The notes under the pieces are model-generated. The model was not told where the DNA came from. It saw only the letters and a program-made list of their open reading frames with translations, and did no database searches. The position numbers and the translations under genes were made by a program. A stretch of 13,662 bases of DNA, from contig CAMDHB010000052.1 of NCBI GenBank assembly GCA_945897655.1, positions 1 through 13,662 of the forward strand. Reading direction: 5' to 3'. Below, one piece after another: positions 1 to 8,617 of the stretch (positions are counted from its first letter, which is position 1; the number at the start of each line of letters is the position of its first letter). This DNA is from Pseudorhodobacter antarcticus. GTDB taxonomy: Bacteria > Pseudomonadota > Alphaproteobacteria > Rhodobacterales > Rhodobacteraceae.

Positions 1-3000
1 AATCTGCAGATCTTGCACGTAGGATGATGCGCGATCGTTCAGGATCACCAGATCAACCGCCAACTGCCGCATGCGCCAGTAATCCTGCGCAGCCAGAACT
101 TCGCGCAAGCGGGCGATATCTTCGGCGTCCGTGAGGATGAACAACAATATCGGCAGATCGCCGGAAATCCCCAAGGCCCAAAGCCGCGATTGCGGGCCGT
201 CCCCTGCGGCAATCCGCGCCGGACTGGCGCGCAAACGGGCGTCATTGCGGATCAGCATCCCCGCAAGACGTTGGAAATCCGTCGAATCGATCGGGGCCAC
301 GCCATGGTGACGCAACTGTACCTGACTGTGCGTCCATGCCAGCGTTGCCGCCCGCCCAAACGCCGAAGCATCGCGGTGGCGGTCAACCATATCCAGCAAG
401 ATGCCGGAAGTCGGGGCCAGCATTGTCCAGAAGGTCACCCGCGCGCGCCCGCCCACAGGAATACGGATGCGGCGGCGCAGGCTGAAGATCGGGTCCAGCA
501 CGGTACCTGTGGTGCCCGATAGTGGCGTGTCGGCCATGGCGGCGGATGCCACGGTTTGTCCGCGCCCAATAAAGCGCGCCCGATCAGATTCGTGTTGCAG
601 CGGGGCTGATTCTTCTCCCTCGACCACTGCGATATGGGCGGCCCACACTTCGGGGTCCGAAGGCGAACGTCGCCGCCGCGTGGCGATCAGCACGCCCAAT
701 TCGGGAAGGAAATCCGTAACAACGAACAGTTTGGAAAACGCCGGATGCGACAGATCGGCTGCAGGTGGGGCCAGCACCAACTCGGCGTAAGAGGTCAAAT
801 CCACCTCACGCACATGTCGCCCGGTGTTGGTCAGGGTCACGCGCCTGGCCTCGGCGTCATCCTCGCCTGACACCACAACCTCTGTGTGGGTGATCAGATG
901 CAGGGCCTGGTGCGTGAAGGCCGCGTGATGATCGCAAAACACCGCCGAATGGCCTGCATTCAGGCCAAGGGGTTGCACCGCAGCAGACCAGGCAACCCCG
1001 GATTTGACATCTCGGATGTACAGATAGGATCCGTGCCCCACTTGAGTGGGATCAGCGCGCCACCGGGTCACAGCCAAGTCGGCCCATCGGCTGAACCCGG
1101 CACCCGTGGGCGTTAACGTTACGCTATAACGGCCGTTAGACAGCAGATGTGCGCTTGGCCATGCATCTGCGGGGCTGTCAAATCGACGCAGATTGGGCGA
1201 GCCGTTAAGTTCAACTGGCGAGATTTGTACATCGACCGCACGGGGGACTGCAGCAGAGGTATCGCGCGGTACCCGTTCTTGCAGTAACAGATCCACCGCT
1301 TGAATCATCGGATCGGCATGAAAGCGGGCTCGTAACAGACCGTCGAGCAACACATTTACAAGAGCCGTGATCGTCATGCCCTGATGATGGGCCATAAAGT
1401 TGCGCACGATGGCACAGGTGCTGCCTTCCGGAACGCGGGTGGCGGTGAAATCCAGTGCTTCGTAATAGCCGTAGCGGCTTTGCGCGCCCAACTTGGCAAG
1501 TGCGGCGAAATTCTGCACTGCCGCCTGCGGATCGACCATCGCACCCAGAGCAGTGGCATAAGGGGCAATCACCCGATCCTCGGCCAGACCGCGTTTCAGC
1601 CCAAGCCCAGGCACGCCAAAGTTGGAATACTGGTAAGTCATTTCCAGATCGCGGGCGTTGTAGGCGGATTCCGAAACACCCCACGGCAGGTTCAGCCCTG
1701 CCGCATAACTGCGCTGCCGCTGCACGACGCGTTGGCTCGTCTGCTCCAGCAACGAACCTATTGGCGCGCGCATCACCAGCGAAGGCATCAGATATTCAAA
1801 CATACTGCCCGACCACGAAATCAATGCCGACCCCGCACCAATCGGGGTGGCGGTGCGGCCAAGGCGGAACCAGTGCCGGGTTTCCACATCACCTTTGGCA
1901 ATCGCGAACAGCGATGCCAACCGCGCTTCTGAGGCCAGCAGATCATAGCAATTGGCATCCAGCATGTTGGTCGACACACTAAAGCCGATGGACAACAGCT
2001 TCTTTTCCGGGTGCAGCAGAAAGCGAAAATCCATCGCCATCGCAAAGCCGCGCACTGTATCGGCCAGTGCGCGCAATTTGCCGTCCGGGGCAAGGGCGGG
2101 GGCGTGGCAGGCGATCATGGCGCTGGTCCAGAAGGCGACATCCGAACCTTCGGGCAACAGTGCGATCAGGGCCTGCGCCCTTGCGATCAACGCGTCGGTC
2201 GCGCCATCGGCGATCTGTGCCAGCACGGCGGACAGCGCTGGAGCGTGTTCGCCCAACAGCGCCTCTTGGGCCAGGGCGCGCGCGTCCTGCAGCCCTTGCG
2301 GGTTGGTCACGGGCACCAAAGCCCAAGCCTCGCAAGCCTGCGCCACCGCAATCAGATGCCCGGCCAGATTGCCACTATCCACCGAGGACACGTAAGGCGG
2401 GTCCAGCACGCGCAGGTCACCGGTGTCGTGCCAGTTGTAAAGGTGGCCGCGAAAGCGGGGCATCCGTTGCATGCTGTGCAAGGTTTGCTCCAGCCGCAAG
2501 GCCGCCTCATCCTGACTGATCCAGCCCATGTCATGCGCTGCCGTCACCGACAGCAGATAGAGGCCAATGTTGGTGGGCGAGGTGCGCCGCGCAACCATGG
2601 GCTTGGGGATCTCTTGAAAGTTGTCGGGCGGCAGGAAACTATCCTCCGGCGTGACAAAGGTTTCGAAATAGCGCCAGGTCCGGCGCGCAATCAGGCGCAG
2701 GGTCTGGCTCTCAGACGCGGTCAGGGTTTGCGGGGCAAACGGCCCGCGCGGTTGGCTGATCCACCGTGCGACAGCAGGGGCGGCAAGCCATGCAACCCCG
2801 AAGGGCAGCAGGATGGGCAGGCTATCGGGGCGGATTACATAGGCCAGCGCGCAGGCGCCCAACCCAAGGCCAAGCCCGCCAAGACGGCCGATGTAATGCC
2901 CGAGATAGGACGGCACCGCGCGGTTCCCCGCCTGCGCCGCCGTCTTCCATTCCAGCAGGTGCCGCCTTGTCCGCAGCCGAACAAGACTGCGCGCAATTGC

Positions 3001-5670
3001 ATCCAGCATGGCATAGGCGCTGTCCGCCAGCAGGATCAGGTTCAAGCCGATCCGCGCCAGAGCCATTTGAAAATCCGACCAAAGCGCTTCAAAATGGCTG
3101 CGCGACGTGATCCCGGCCCGCCCCGGCAGCACCGCAAACGGAAGTGAAATCAAAGAGGGCAGCGCCAACATCGCCAAAACAACCGTCGTCCAGACCGCAG
3201 CATGGGGTCCCGTCCAACCGACAATCAAAGTCAACATCGCCAAAGGTGCCAGCAAACTGCGCCGCAGATTGTCGAGCATCTTCCAGCATCCCACGACGGA
3301 GATGCCACCAACGGTCTGCCTGCTCCCGACGATCCAAGGTAACAACTGCCAATCTCCGCGCGCCCAGCGGTGCTGGCGAGCGGCGTCTACGTCCTGACGA
3401 GCGGGGAAGTCCTCGACCACCTGAATGTCGGACGCAAGCCCTGCCCGCGCAAAGACGCCTTCGAACAGATCATGGCTGAGCATGGTGTTTTCCGGCACCC
3501 GCCCCGCCAAGGCATTTGTAAAGGCATCAACATCATAGATGCCCTTACCCGTGAATGACCCCTCGTCGAAAAGGTCTTGATACACATCCGAAATCGCTGC
3601 CGCATAAGGCTCGATCCCGCCCGGGCTGGAGAACACCCGCTGATAGAACGACCCGTCCAGCGTCATCGGCAGGCTTGGGGCAACGCGGGGCTGCAAGATG
3701 CCATAGCCTTTGGTCACACGCTGGCGCACAGGATCGAACTGCGCGCGGTTCAGGGGATGCCCCATTTTGCCCACCATTCGCCGCACGGTGTCGCGTAACA
3801 GCCGGGTGTCTGCGTCAAGCGTGATCACATAACGGATGTCTTGCCGGATCGCTGGGGTACCCGACGCAAAACTGGTATCGACAGCGCCGCGCAAGAGGCG
3901 GTTCAATTCATGCAATTTACCGCGCTTGCGCTCCCATCCCATCCAGACGCCCTCTTGCGCATTCCACAGCCTTCGGCGGTGCAACAACATGAAACGCGCA
4001 CCATCCTCGGAGGGGTAGCGGCTATTCAGGCGGGCAATCTCAGTCTGGGAAAGCGCGAAGAGTTCGGCATCTTACGGGGTGATCTCGGTGGCTGCGTCGA
4101 GGCCGTCCGACAGCAGGGCAAAGCTAACCGCCCCGCCGATGCTGGACAAATAGTGCACCTCAAGCCGTTCAATCTGATCGTGCAGATCGCTTGCGTTAGC
4201 CAACAGCACAGGCACTGCAACCAGAACGCGCAGATCGGACGGGATGCCGGATAACAGCTCCAGCGCCGGCAATCGTTTTGGCGCAAAGCTGCGGGTGACA
4301 GCAAGGTTGACAAGCGCCATGCCAGCCTCAACCGCCACGCCCGCACCGGTCAGCGCCAAACCAACCAAGGCCCAGCCAGAGGCACCTGTGGCCAGCAAAG
4401 CCGCAGCCAAAACCAGCGCCGAAGCCACCCCAATGCCGATCAGGTATCCGGCAATGCCCAAGCGTCGCATTCCACGCCGCAAGGCCAGGTGGAAGGGTAC
4501 CGCATACCCCAGATTGCATTCCAGCGCGCGCCGTTCGCCGCCAATCAGGGAAGCACCCGGATCGCCGTGTCCGGCCACTTCCAGTGCTGCCTCGGTCACC
4601 GACGCCTCGGAACACTTTGCCCCGCGCGCCAAAATCTCAATGGCCGTGCGGTAGTCATTGCGTGTGGGGAAATCCATCGCGGCAAAGTCAAAGGCCGCGC
4701 GCAGGCTGGCGTCGATCAGGCTGACCGCTTCAAAGAACTCGGCCCAATCCACCTCGGAAATCAGCCGCATCGAAGTGACCAGATTGCGCATGGTGATGTT
4801 GGTGGCACCTTGACGGTGCTGCGCCGTCATGACGATGGCCTCGATCGAGGACCCGGCCTTTTGCAGCCGATCTTGCAACCACCCCAGAAGCGGCGTCTCA
4901 GACGGGTCTGCCCCGCGCAATCGTTTGGCAACCTGGGCACAGAAGATGTCAGGAGCATCGGCGTCGGGCGCATCTGCGTGGGTCAGCCCCGCCACCAGGC
5001 TTTCAGCAAGGGTCAACCCCCCCGGATAGCCTGCAATTGCTTGGTCCACCACCTGATCCGCCTGCGTGCGGACCTTTTGCGCCGCCACGATCTGCGTGGA
5101 CAGACGGCGCATGTTTTCAATCATCACGATGCGCAAGGTGATCGCGATCGCCCACAACTCGCCGATCGTCAGTGGTTGAACCGTCTGATACGCCTCCACA
5201 AACCTGGTTAGAACCGCCGCTGAGAACAGGCTGTCGGTGTGGGCCACGTAGGCCCAAGCCAGTTCCAGCACGCGCGGATATCCGGCAAAGGGTCCGTCCT
5301 GCAATTTTGGCAATTGGTGATAATAATCGGGCGGTAAATCGGCCTCGATCTGCCGCAACTGCGCGTCAACCGTGTGGAAATTGTCCAGCAACCATTCAGC
5401 GGCGGGGGTGATGGCATGTCCGGCCCGCAACGACGCCGCACTTTCCTGATAGGCGGCCAGCAGCGCCGCTGCATTGTCTTTCAATCGTCGCGATAGCGCG
5501 CGACCCGACCCGCGCACCACCGCAACCCGGTGTTCAGTCGCCAGAGAGATGGCGTGATGCTCCAGCCGTTCGGTGCCAAAAAGATCGGCACGGATCGCAT
5601 GCCTATCTTGCCAGAAATCGGTCGGACGCGCGGCCAGCCCCAAGCTGCGCCAAAACCAGACTCGCTTCAC
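1..5670 (-). pseudogene. ndvB: Cyclic beta-1,2-glucan synthase (NdvB/Cgs-like, GT84 + glycoamylase-like + GH94), interrupted by TAA and cut by the left window edge
   Basis: The frame starting with GTG at 5670 gives 532 residues, stops at TAA 4072-4074, and continues in the same frame without another stop to base 1 (about 1890 codons); I read 1-4071 codon by codon. The family is an inner-membrane enzyme that polymerises UDP-glucose into periplasmic cyclic glucans. Visible parts, numbered from the GTG: an ERLEHHA-containing N-terminus; two membrane segments (about 405-427 and 432-456); GT84 core with WMGWERKRGKL (576), DADT (619), EDFP (753) and a QxxRW motif (QHRW, 766); membrane segments about 804-850 and 930-968; glycoamylase-like region (about 1010-1430) with GVPGLGLKRG and MAHHQGM; then the GH94 mutarotase-like fold ending after LGISGDLPI (about 1830). 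The GH94 catalytic barrel lies outside. An in-frame TAG just upstream fixes GTG as the likely start; it lacks a Shine-Dalgarno and overlaps the stop of the 58-aa gene. The TAA removes the GT84 active site, so I call a pseudogene. A sequencing error is the main alternative. Confidence 0.85.
4072..4074 (-). other. In-frame TAA inside the cyclic glucan synthase
   Basis: The codons around it read ...EITP, TAA, DAELFALS..., and family-like sequence continues on both sides in the same frame. The stop lies inside the GT84 domain, after the first Rossmann-like strand (RVLVAVPVLL) and FALLSDGLDA but before WMGWERKRGKL and DADT, so it is not a natural domain boundary. One C-to-T change of a CAA codon would create it; this is inference. 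The next in-frame ATG, at 3990, has only a poorly spaced GAGGA upstream, so independent translation of the second part looks weak. Confidence 0.9.
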
Positions 5671-5843
5671 GTGGCCGGACTATCAAGCGGCATTGGCGCG
5701 GGCTGTTCGCTCGCCTCATCCCGCAGCAAGGATGGCTGCTCTGGCGTGCGAGTGATCACCATTTCATCGCCATCCACGGACCGATCGGACTGCACCCGAC
5801 GAGTCATGGCGGCCCATTTGGCTTCTATGTCGGTCCAAGTCAT
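5667..5843 (-). CDS. Small protein of unknown function between galU-like and ndvB-like genes (58 aa)
   Basis: I do not recognise this protein. It begins MTWTDIEAKWAAMTRRVQSD and ends in a Pro/Ala-rich, acidic tail. There is no signal peptide or membrane segment, so a cytoplasmic location is likely. The start at 5843 is supported by a GGAAGGAC ribosome binding site (5851-5858) seven bases upstream. Its ATG overlaps the TGA of the galU-like frame (ATGA, 5840-5843), and its own TGA overlaps the GTG of the glucan synthase (GTGA, 5667-5670). This arrangement argues for a real translationally coupled gene. A longer in-frame reading from 5960 exists but overlaps galU deeply and has no better start. 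A role in glucan synthesis is suggested only by position. Confidence 0.7.
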   Translation of the reverse strand: MTWTDIEAKWAAMTRRVQSDRSVDGDEMVITRTPEQPSLLRDEASEQPAPMPLDSPAT

Positions 5844-5850
5844 GTCTTGC

Positions 5851-5858
5851 GTCCTTCC
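5851..5858 (-). promoter_or_regulatory. Ribosome binding site of the 58-aa gene
   Basis: GGAAGGAC on the minus strand, seven bases before ATG 5843 and inside the end of the galU-like frame. It is the main evidence that the small gene starts at 5843. Confidence 0.7.
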
Positions 5859-6399
5859 AATGCGGTGGCGCGCCCATAAAGACGCCGGGCGGAGGGCGGA
5901 GTATCGTTGATCCGGACTTGCCGCTTGGAAGCGTCCATCCCGAATAGCGCGCCGATGCATTGGCGCTTGACCTCGTGTTGACGGGCAAGGTCGGCCTCGA
6001 CCAACCCGTCATGACGGCCGCAGTCAAAGCGTTGGCTGGAAAACCGAAACGCTGTGAGCGTTAAGCGGGCAGCGTCGACGGTGATGGCATCGGTCAACTG
6101 AATTTTGCCACCAGTACCGCGCGCAATACCCGAAAGTGTGGAAAATAAAGCTTGATCACGAATGTATCGACCGCCGGCGGCCAAAGGCTCAGTTCGCGCA
6201 CTGGGCTTTTCCACCATGCTTGACACAGCCACCGACCGCCCAGAGGGAGCACCCAGCAAGCGAAAGATGCCATAGCGCGGTGCATCTTGTTCAAGAACGG
6301 TCATTGCGACGACCATGTGACCGCCCGCGTAGGCCTGCGACATCTGGGTCAGGCACGCTTCACTCGTTATGACATGCTCGGGCAGGTTCACGCTGAGTG

Positions 6400-6403
6400 T
6401 CCC
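6400..6403 (-). other. Frameshift point in the galU-like gene (approximate)
   Basis: The codon for Gly in MVLAG (GGA, 6402-6400) is followed in its own frame by CAC TCA GCG TGA. In the neighbouring frame the reading ACA CTC AGC GTG AAC CTG CCC restores the GalU-like TLSVNLP. The base A at 6400 would have to be used by both codons, so one base is missing relative to an intact gene. No slippery heptamer of the programmed type is present (local sequence GGCGGGACAC). Confidence 0.75.
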
Positions 6404-6780
6404 GCCAAAACCATCGCGCTGCAACGCGAAATGGCACGACCTAGCCCAAGGGGACCGTTTTGAATCTCAAACTTCAGGCTGGCCATTTCCGGTACCTGCA
6501 AGACGGCCAATGCCGCGCCAAGCATGGTCTTGCCACGTCCGCCGAGCCGCCCGATATCGTTTTGGTTGCGCTTCAGGTCGTCACGGAAGGCCATCTTGTC
6601 GGAGTGAATCACCACTATGGCCGGGTCGGCCCCAACATCGACCGCCTCATTGATGGCGAGCTGCAAATCTGCGCGATCAGAGACGTTCAAAAGCTCTCTT
6701 GGCAAGACTTTTGTGGCGAGCAAAAGCCGCGTAAATAAACCAGTGGAAGAACGGATGATAGTCCGAAGATACATGTCAGT

Positions 6781-6790
6781 CCTCTCCTCT
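6781..6790 (-). promoter_or_regulatory. Ribosome binding site of the galU-like gene
   Basis: AGAGGAGAGG on the minus strand, six bases before ATG 6774. It supports this start over in-frame codons further upstream (the frame is open to 6900) and matches the family N-terminus, where the nucleotide loop lies about ten residues in. Confidence 0.75.
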
Positions 6791-6963
6791 TGTTGTCTCA
6801 GTCTGAAAGGAACTGCTAACGCTCTAAATTGGTTCCCTGGCATTGATGTCCCCTGCGATTTCCCTAGCCTACAAGCGGTCTGGGAAGGAGGTACCATCAC
6901 AAATCAGCTTTGCGGCAACCATCCGAGCCAACGAGAGTGAGACATTCGGCTGTCTGAAGTTTT
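6791..6963. other. Stretch with no recognisable gene, upstream of the galU-like gene
   Basis: No frame on either strand resembles a known family. It must carry the leader and perhaps the promoter of the glucan locus, but I could not place convincing -35/-10 boxes. A plus-strand AAGGAGGT at 6885-6892 has no start codon at a useful distance. Confidence 0.5.
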
Positions 6964-7293
6964 CTATCGAGGGCGCAGGAGAACGATCTGATGGTAATGC
7001 CCGAACGTCCGCCTGTCCGCCGTCAATGCCCGCGTCGTCAGGTCGGGCTCGTCGACCAAGCGCGCCAACAGCCAGCCCCCGGCCTCGCCTGCAAGCAATG
7101 GGCAGCGGTGCCTGGCGATCTTGCCGGGAACCTGCCCGTGCCCCGCGCGCTGCCGCTGACCAATCCGCACTGCACAAGCCACCGAAACCTCAAACCGCTT
7201 CGCCGCCCCCCGAACGGTTGCCTCTTCCTCCATTGCCGTCGCGACCCGAGACCTGACATTCACGGACAGTGGCAACACGATGCACTCGCCCAT
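6964..7293 (-). pseudogene. IS630-family transposase, N-terminal fragment (insertion sequence relic)
   Basis: The reading from about 7293 (MGECIVLPLSVNVRSRVATA) has the layout of the helix-turn-helix N-terminus of IS630-type transposases. It shows PLSxxxRxRV, then an AAKRFEVSVACAV helix-turn-helix core, then GQVPGKIARHR, then the WLLARLVDEPDLTTRAL segment that precedes the catalytic domain. It stops at 6964, about 110 residues in, so the whole DDE catalytic core is missing. The last 15-20 residues no longer resemble the family. I saw no terminal inverted repeats or TA target duplication. It lies between two other broken genes, which fits an old rearrangement site. Confidence 0.7.
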
Positions 7294-7368
7294 CATCTGC
7301 TGGAGAAAGTGAATCGCAAAACGCTGGCTTCGGGAATCCACATTCCGATTCAACCAGATGCGGACCTG
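7294..7368. other. Short spacer between IS630 and TolC remnants, nothing recognisable
   Basis: About 75 bases joining two unrelated gene fragments. No frame resembles a family, and no inverted repeat marks an insertion-sequence end, apart from the six-base palindrome CTATAG at 7369-7374 at the end of the TolC frame. Confidence 0.4.
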
Positions 7369-7690
7369 CTATAGGGAAGGCCGGGCGGAACTGTAGGATT
7401 TTTCCGCGTTCAGAAGGTCGGTCAAGATCGTATCGCTACAGGCGTAGGTTTCCGAGAAATCTCGACCAACCGGGTGTTGGAAGTGACCATATCGGCCAGC
7501 CGAGACATGCGCATTTGGTTGGCTCGAGAGTCGCTGGTGGGGGTTTGAACATCCTGATTGGCGTCCAGCGTAGCTGCCTGCAAGCTATTTCGGCAACCTT
7601 GGTATTGGAGGCAGCTTCATCGAGTTTGGCCGCAAAGCGACCGCGATTGAAGATGGGCATGGTCAATTCCGGCCCAAGCGTCCAGCCGAC
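7369..7690 (-). pseudogene. TolC-family outer-membrane efflux protein, truncated and multiply frameshifted remnant
   Basis: Three consecutive frames together spell the C-terminal half of a TolC/OprM-like outer-membrane channel. The first frame gives WTLGPELTMPIFNRGRF followed by AAKLDEAASNTKVAEIA. The second gives LDANQDVQ, then RMSRLADMVTSNTRLVEIS. The third gives DTILTDLLNAEKSYSSAR and ends at TAG 7371-7369. The P(I/L)FxxGR and LLxAE...A.R patterns are typical of the family's second repeat. The two frame changes (about 7590-7570 and near 7455) each fit a one-base loss. The N-terminal half and signal peptide are absent: recognisable similarity begins about 15 bases after the stop of the permease gene. 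No partner exporter genes are in the window. The piece is too short and broken to function. Confidence 0.75.
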
Positions 7691-7705
7691 TTTTTTTGTT
7701 GTGCG

Positions 7706-8617
7706 TTATGGGCCGAAGGGTTCGCCCAGCGAGGCCACGCCGTTGATCTTGAGCAGCCTTTTGTTCGAGGTTATGATTCCCAGAACCACGATGGCAACGA
7801 TATAGGGCAGGCTGGACAAGAGTTGCGACGGGACGGGCCAGCCTTCGGTCTGCGCGACCAGGCTTGCCAGGGACACCGCGCCAAAGAGGCAAGCGCCAAA
7901 GAAGATGCGGCCCGTCAGCCATGTCCCGAACACCACCAGCGCCAAGGCGATCCAGCCGCGCCCGGCGATCATCCCATCGGCCCAAAGCGGGGTATAGACC
8001 GTGGCGGCATAGGCCCCGGCAAAACCCGCCATCGCCCCACCAAACACGACGGCCCAAAGCCGCAGAAGTGTGACCCGGTAGCCGATGGCGCGCGCAGCGG
8101 TTGGGTTTTCGCCAATTGCCCGCAGGATCAGCCCCAGACGGGAATATCGGAACATCGCCCAAATCAGGGCGGTGCCAATGAGGGACAGCCATACGATGAT
8201 GTCCTGCGTGAAAAGGCCGCCCACCACTGGCAGGTCGGACAGGACGGGAAAGGCCAATTTCGGCAAGCCCGTGATTGTCAGGCTTTCATAGGAATTGCCG
8301 ACCAGGGATGACAGGCCCTGACCCAGAATACCCACGGCCAACCCGACCGCGACCTGATTGGCCTGCAGCCCGATGGCCAGAGCGCCAAAGACCAGCGCCA
8401 GCCCGACCCCGGCAAGTCCCGCAGCCCCAAAGGCCGCAACATGGCCGCCACCTTCGTAGACCACGATGAAGCCGATGGCCGCGCCCAGTGCCATCATCCC
8501 CTCCAGCCCCAGGTTCAGCACCCCCGCCCGCTCGACCACCAACTCACCCAGAGCAGCCAGCAAAAATGGTGTGGCCGCCGCAAGCATTCCGGCCAGGATG
8601 AACTCTATCCCGCTCAT
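7706..8617 (-). CDS. Nucleoside-type ABC transporter permease, NupQ-like (303 aa)
   Basis: A hydrophobic inner-membrane protein of the BPD_transp_2 family, the shorter of the two permeases that accompany BMP-type nucleoside transporters. The N-terminus AAATPFLLAALGELVVERAGVLNLGLEGMM and the later SRLGLILRAIGENPTAARAIGY segment are the family's signature regions; the latter is the cytoplasmic loop that contacts the ATPase. Length is normal. The start at 8617 has an AAAGGAG ribosome binding site at 8625-8631 and overlaps the stop of the preceding permease (ATGA, 8614-8617). It is the last gene of the operon, and no terminator hairpin follows. A TolC remnant begins almost immediately downstream. 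The transported compound is probably nucleoside- or purine-like. Confidence 0.9.
   Translation of the reverse strand: MSGIEFILAGMLAAATPFLLAALGELVVERAGVLNLGLEGMMALGAAIGFIVVYEGGGHVAAFGAAGLAGVGLALVFGALAIGLQANQVAVGLAVGILGQGLSSLVGNSYESLTITGLPKLAFPVLSDLPVVGGLFTQDIIVWLSLIGTALIWAMFRYSRLGLILRAIGENPTAARAIGYRVTLLRLWAVVFGGAMAGFAGAYAATVYTPLWADGMIAGRGWIALALVVFGTWLTGRIFFGACLFGAVSLASLVAQTEGWPVPSQLLSSLPYIVAIVVLGIITSNKRLLKINGVASLGEPFGP

Larger units (their letters stand above)
5840..6774 (-). pseudogene. galU: UTP--glucose-1-phosphate uridylyltransferase (GalU-like), frameshifted and degenerate
   Basis: The GalU family makes UDP-glucose from UTP and glucose-1-phosphate, the donor for glucan synthases such as the gene two positions downstream. 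The N-terminal half (ATG 6774, RBS AGAGGAGAGG six bases upstream) reads in one frame to a TGA near 6390. It contains TGLFTRLLLATK and GPLGLGRAIS, which match the family's nucleotide-binding loop (GxGTRFLPATK) and GLGHAV segments. The C-terminal half continues in another frame with LSVNLPEH, MVEKP, GRYI, GGKIQLTDAI and FDCGRHDG, matching GalU in order. Alignment by eye places the break at about 6400, with codon positions fitting a one-base loss: ...MVLAG joins TLSVNLPEH with no residue gained or lost. The repaired product would be about 311 residues, near normal length. The loop glycine is replaced by Phe and the DKP-like motif reads DRA, so erosion goes beyond the frameshift. A divergent sugar nucleotidyltransferase is the alternative. 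Confidence 0.8.

Noticed and set aside
1211..1684. Minus-strand 157-codon frame inside the glucan synthase region
   Set aside because: It is in a different frame from the synthase, which is itself open here with strong motifs (GVPGLGLKRG, MAHHQGM). It is a shadow.
2011..3147. Plus-strand open frame of 378 codons opposite the glucan synthase
   Set aside because: Low-complexity Arg/Gln/Gly composition and no family resemblance. The minus strand here reads a clear glucan synthase.
4072..4074. Programmed readthrough or a natural two-subunit split of the synthase
   Set aside because: The stop is TAA, the least permissive, with no readthrough context. It cuts inside the GT84 fold, and no well-placed start with a ribosome binding site follows.
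6398..6410. Programmed ribosomal frameshift in the galU-like gene
   Set aside because: No slippery heptamer or obvious downstream stimulatory structure, and the enzyme's nucleotide loop is already degenerate, which favours plain decay.
6885..6892. Perfect plus-strand AAGGAGGT, suggesting a gene start
   Set aside because: No ATG, GTG or TTG follows at a usable distance and no plus-strand frame beyond it looks like a protein.
7682..7705. A-rich run (CAACAAAAAAAG on the minus strand) after the last permease as a terminator
   Set aside because: There is no GC-rich hairpin before it, and the run is A rather than U in the transcript.
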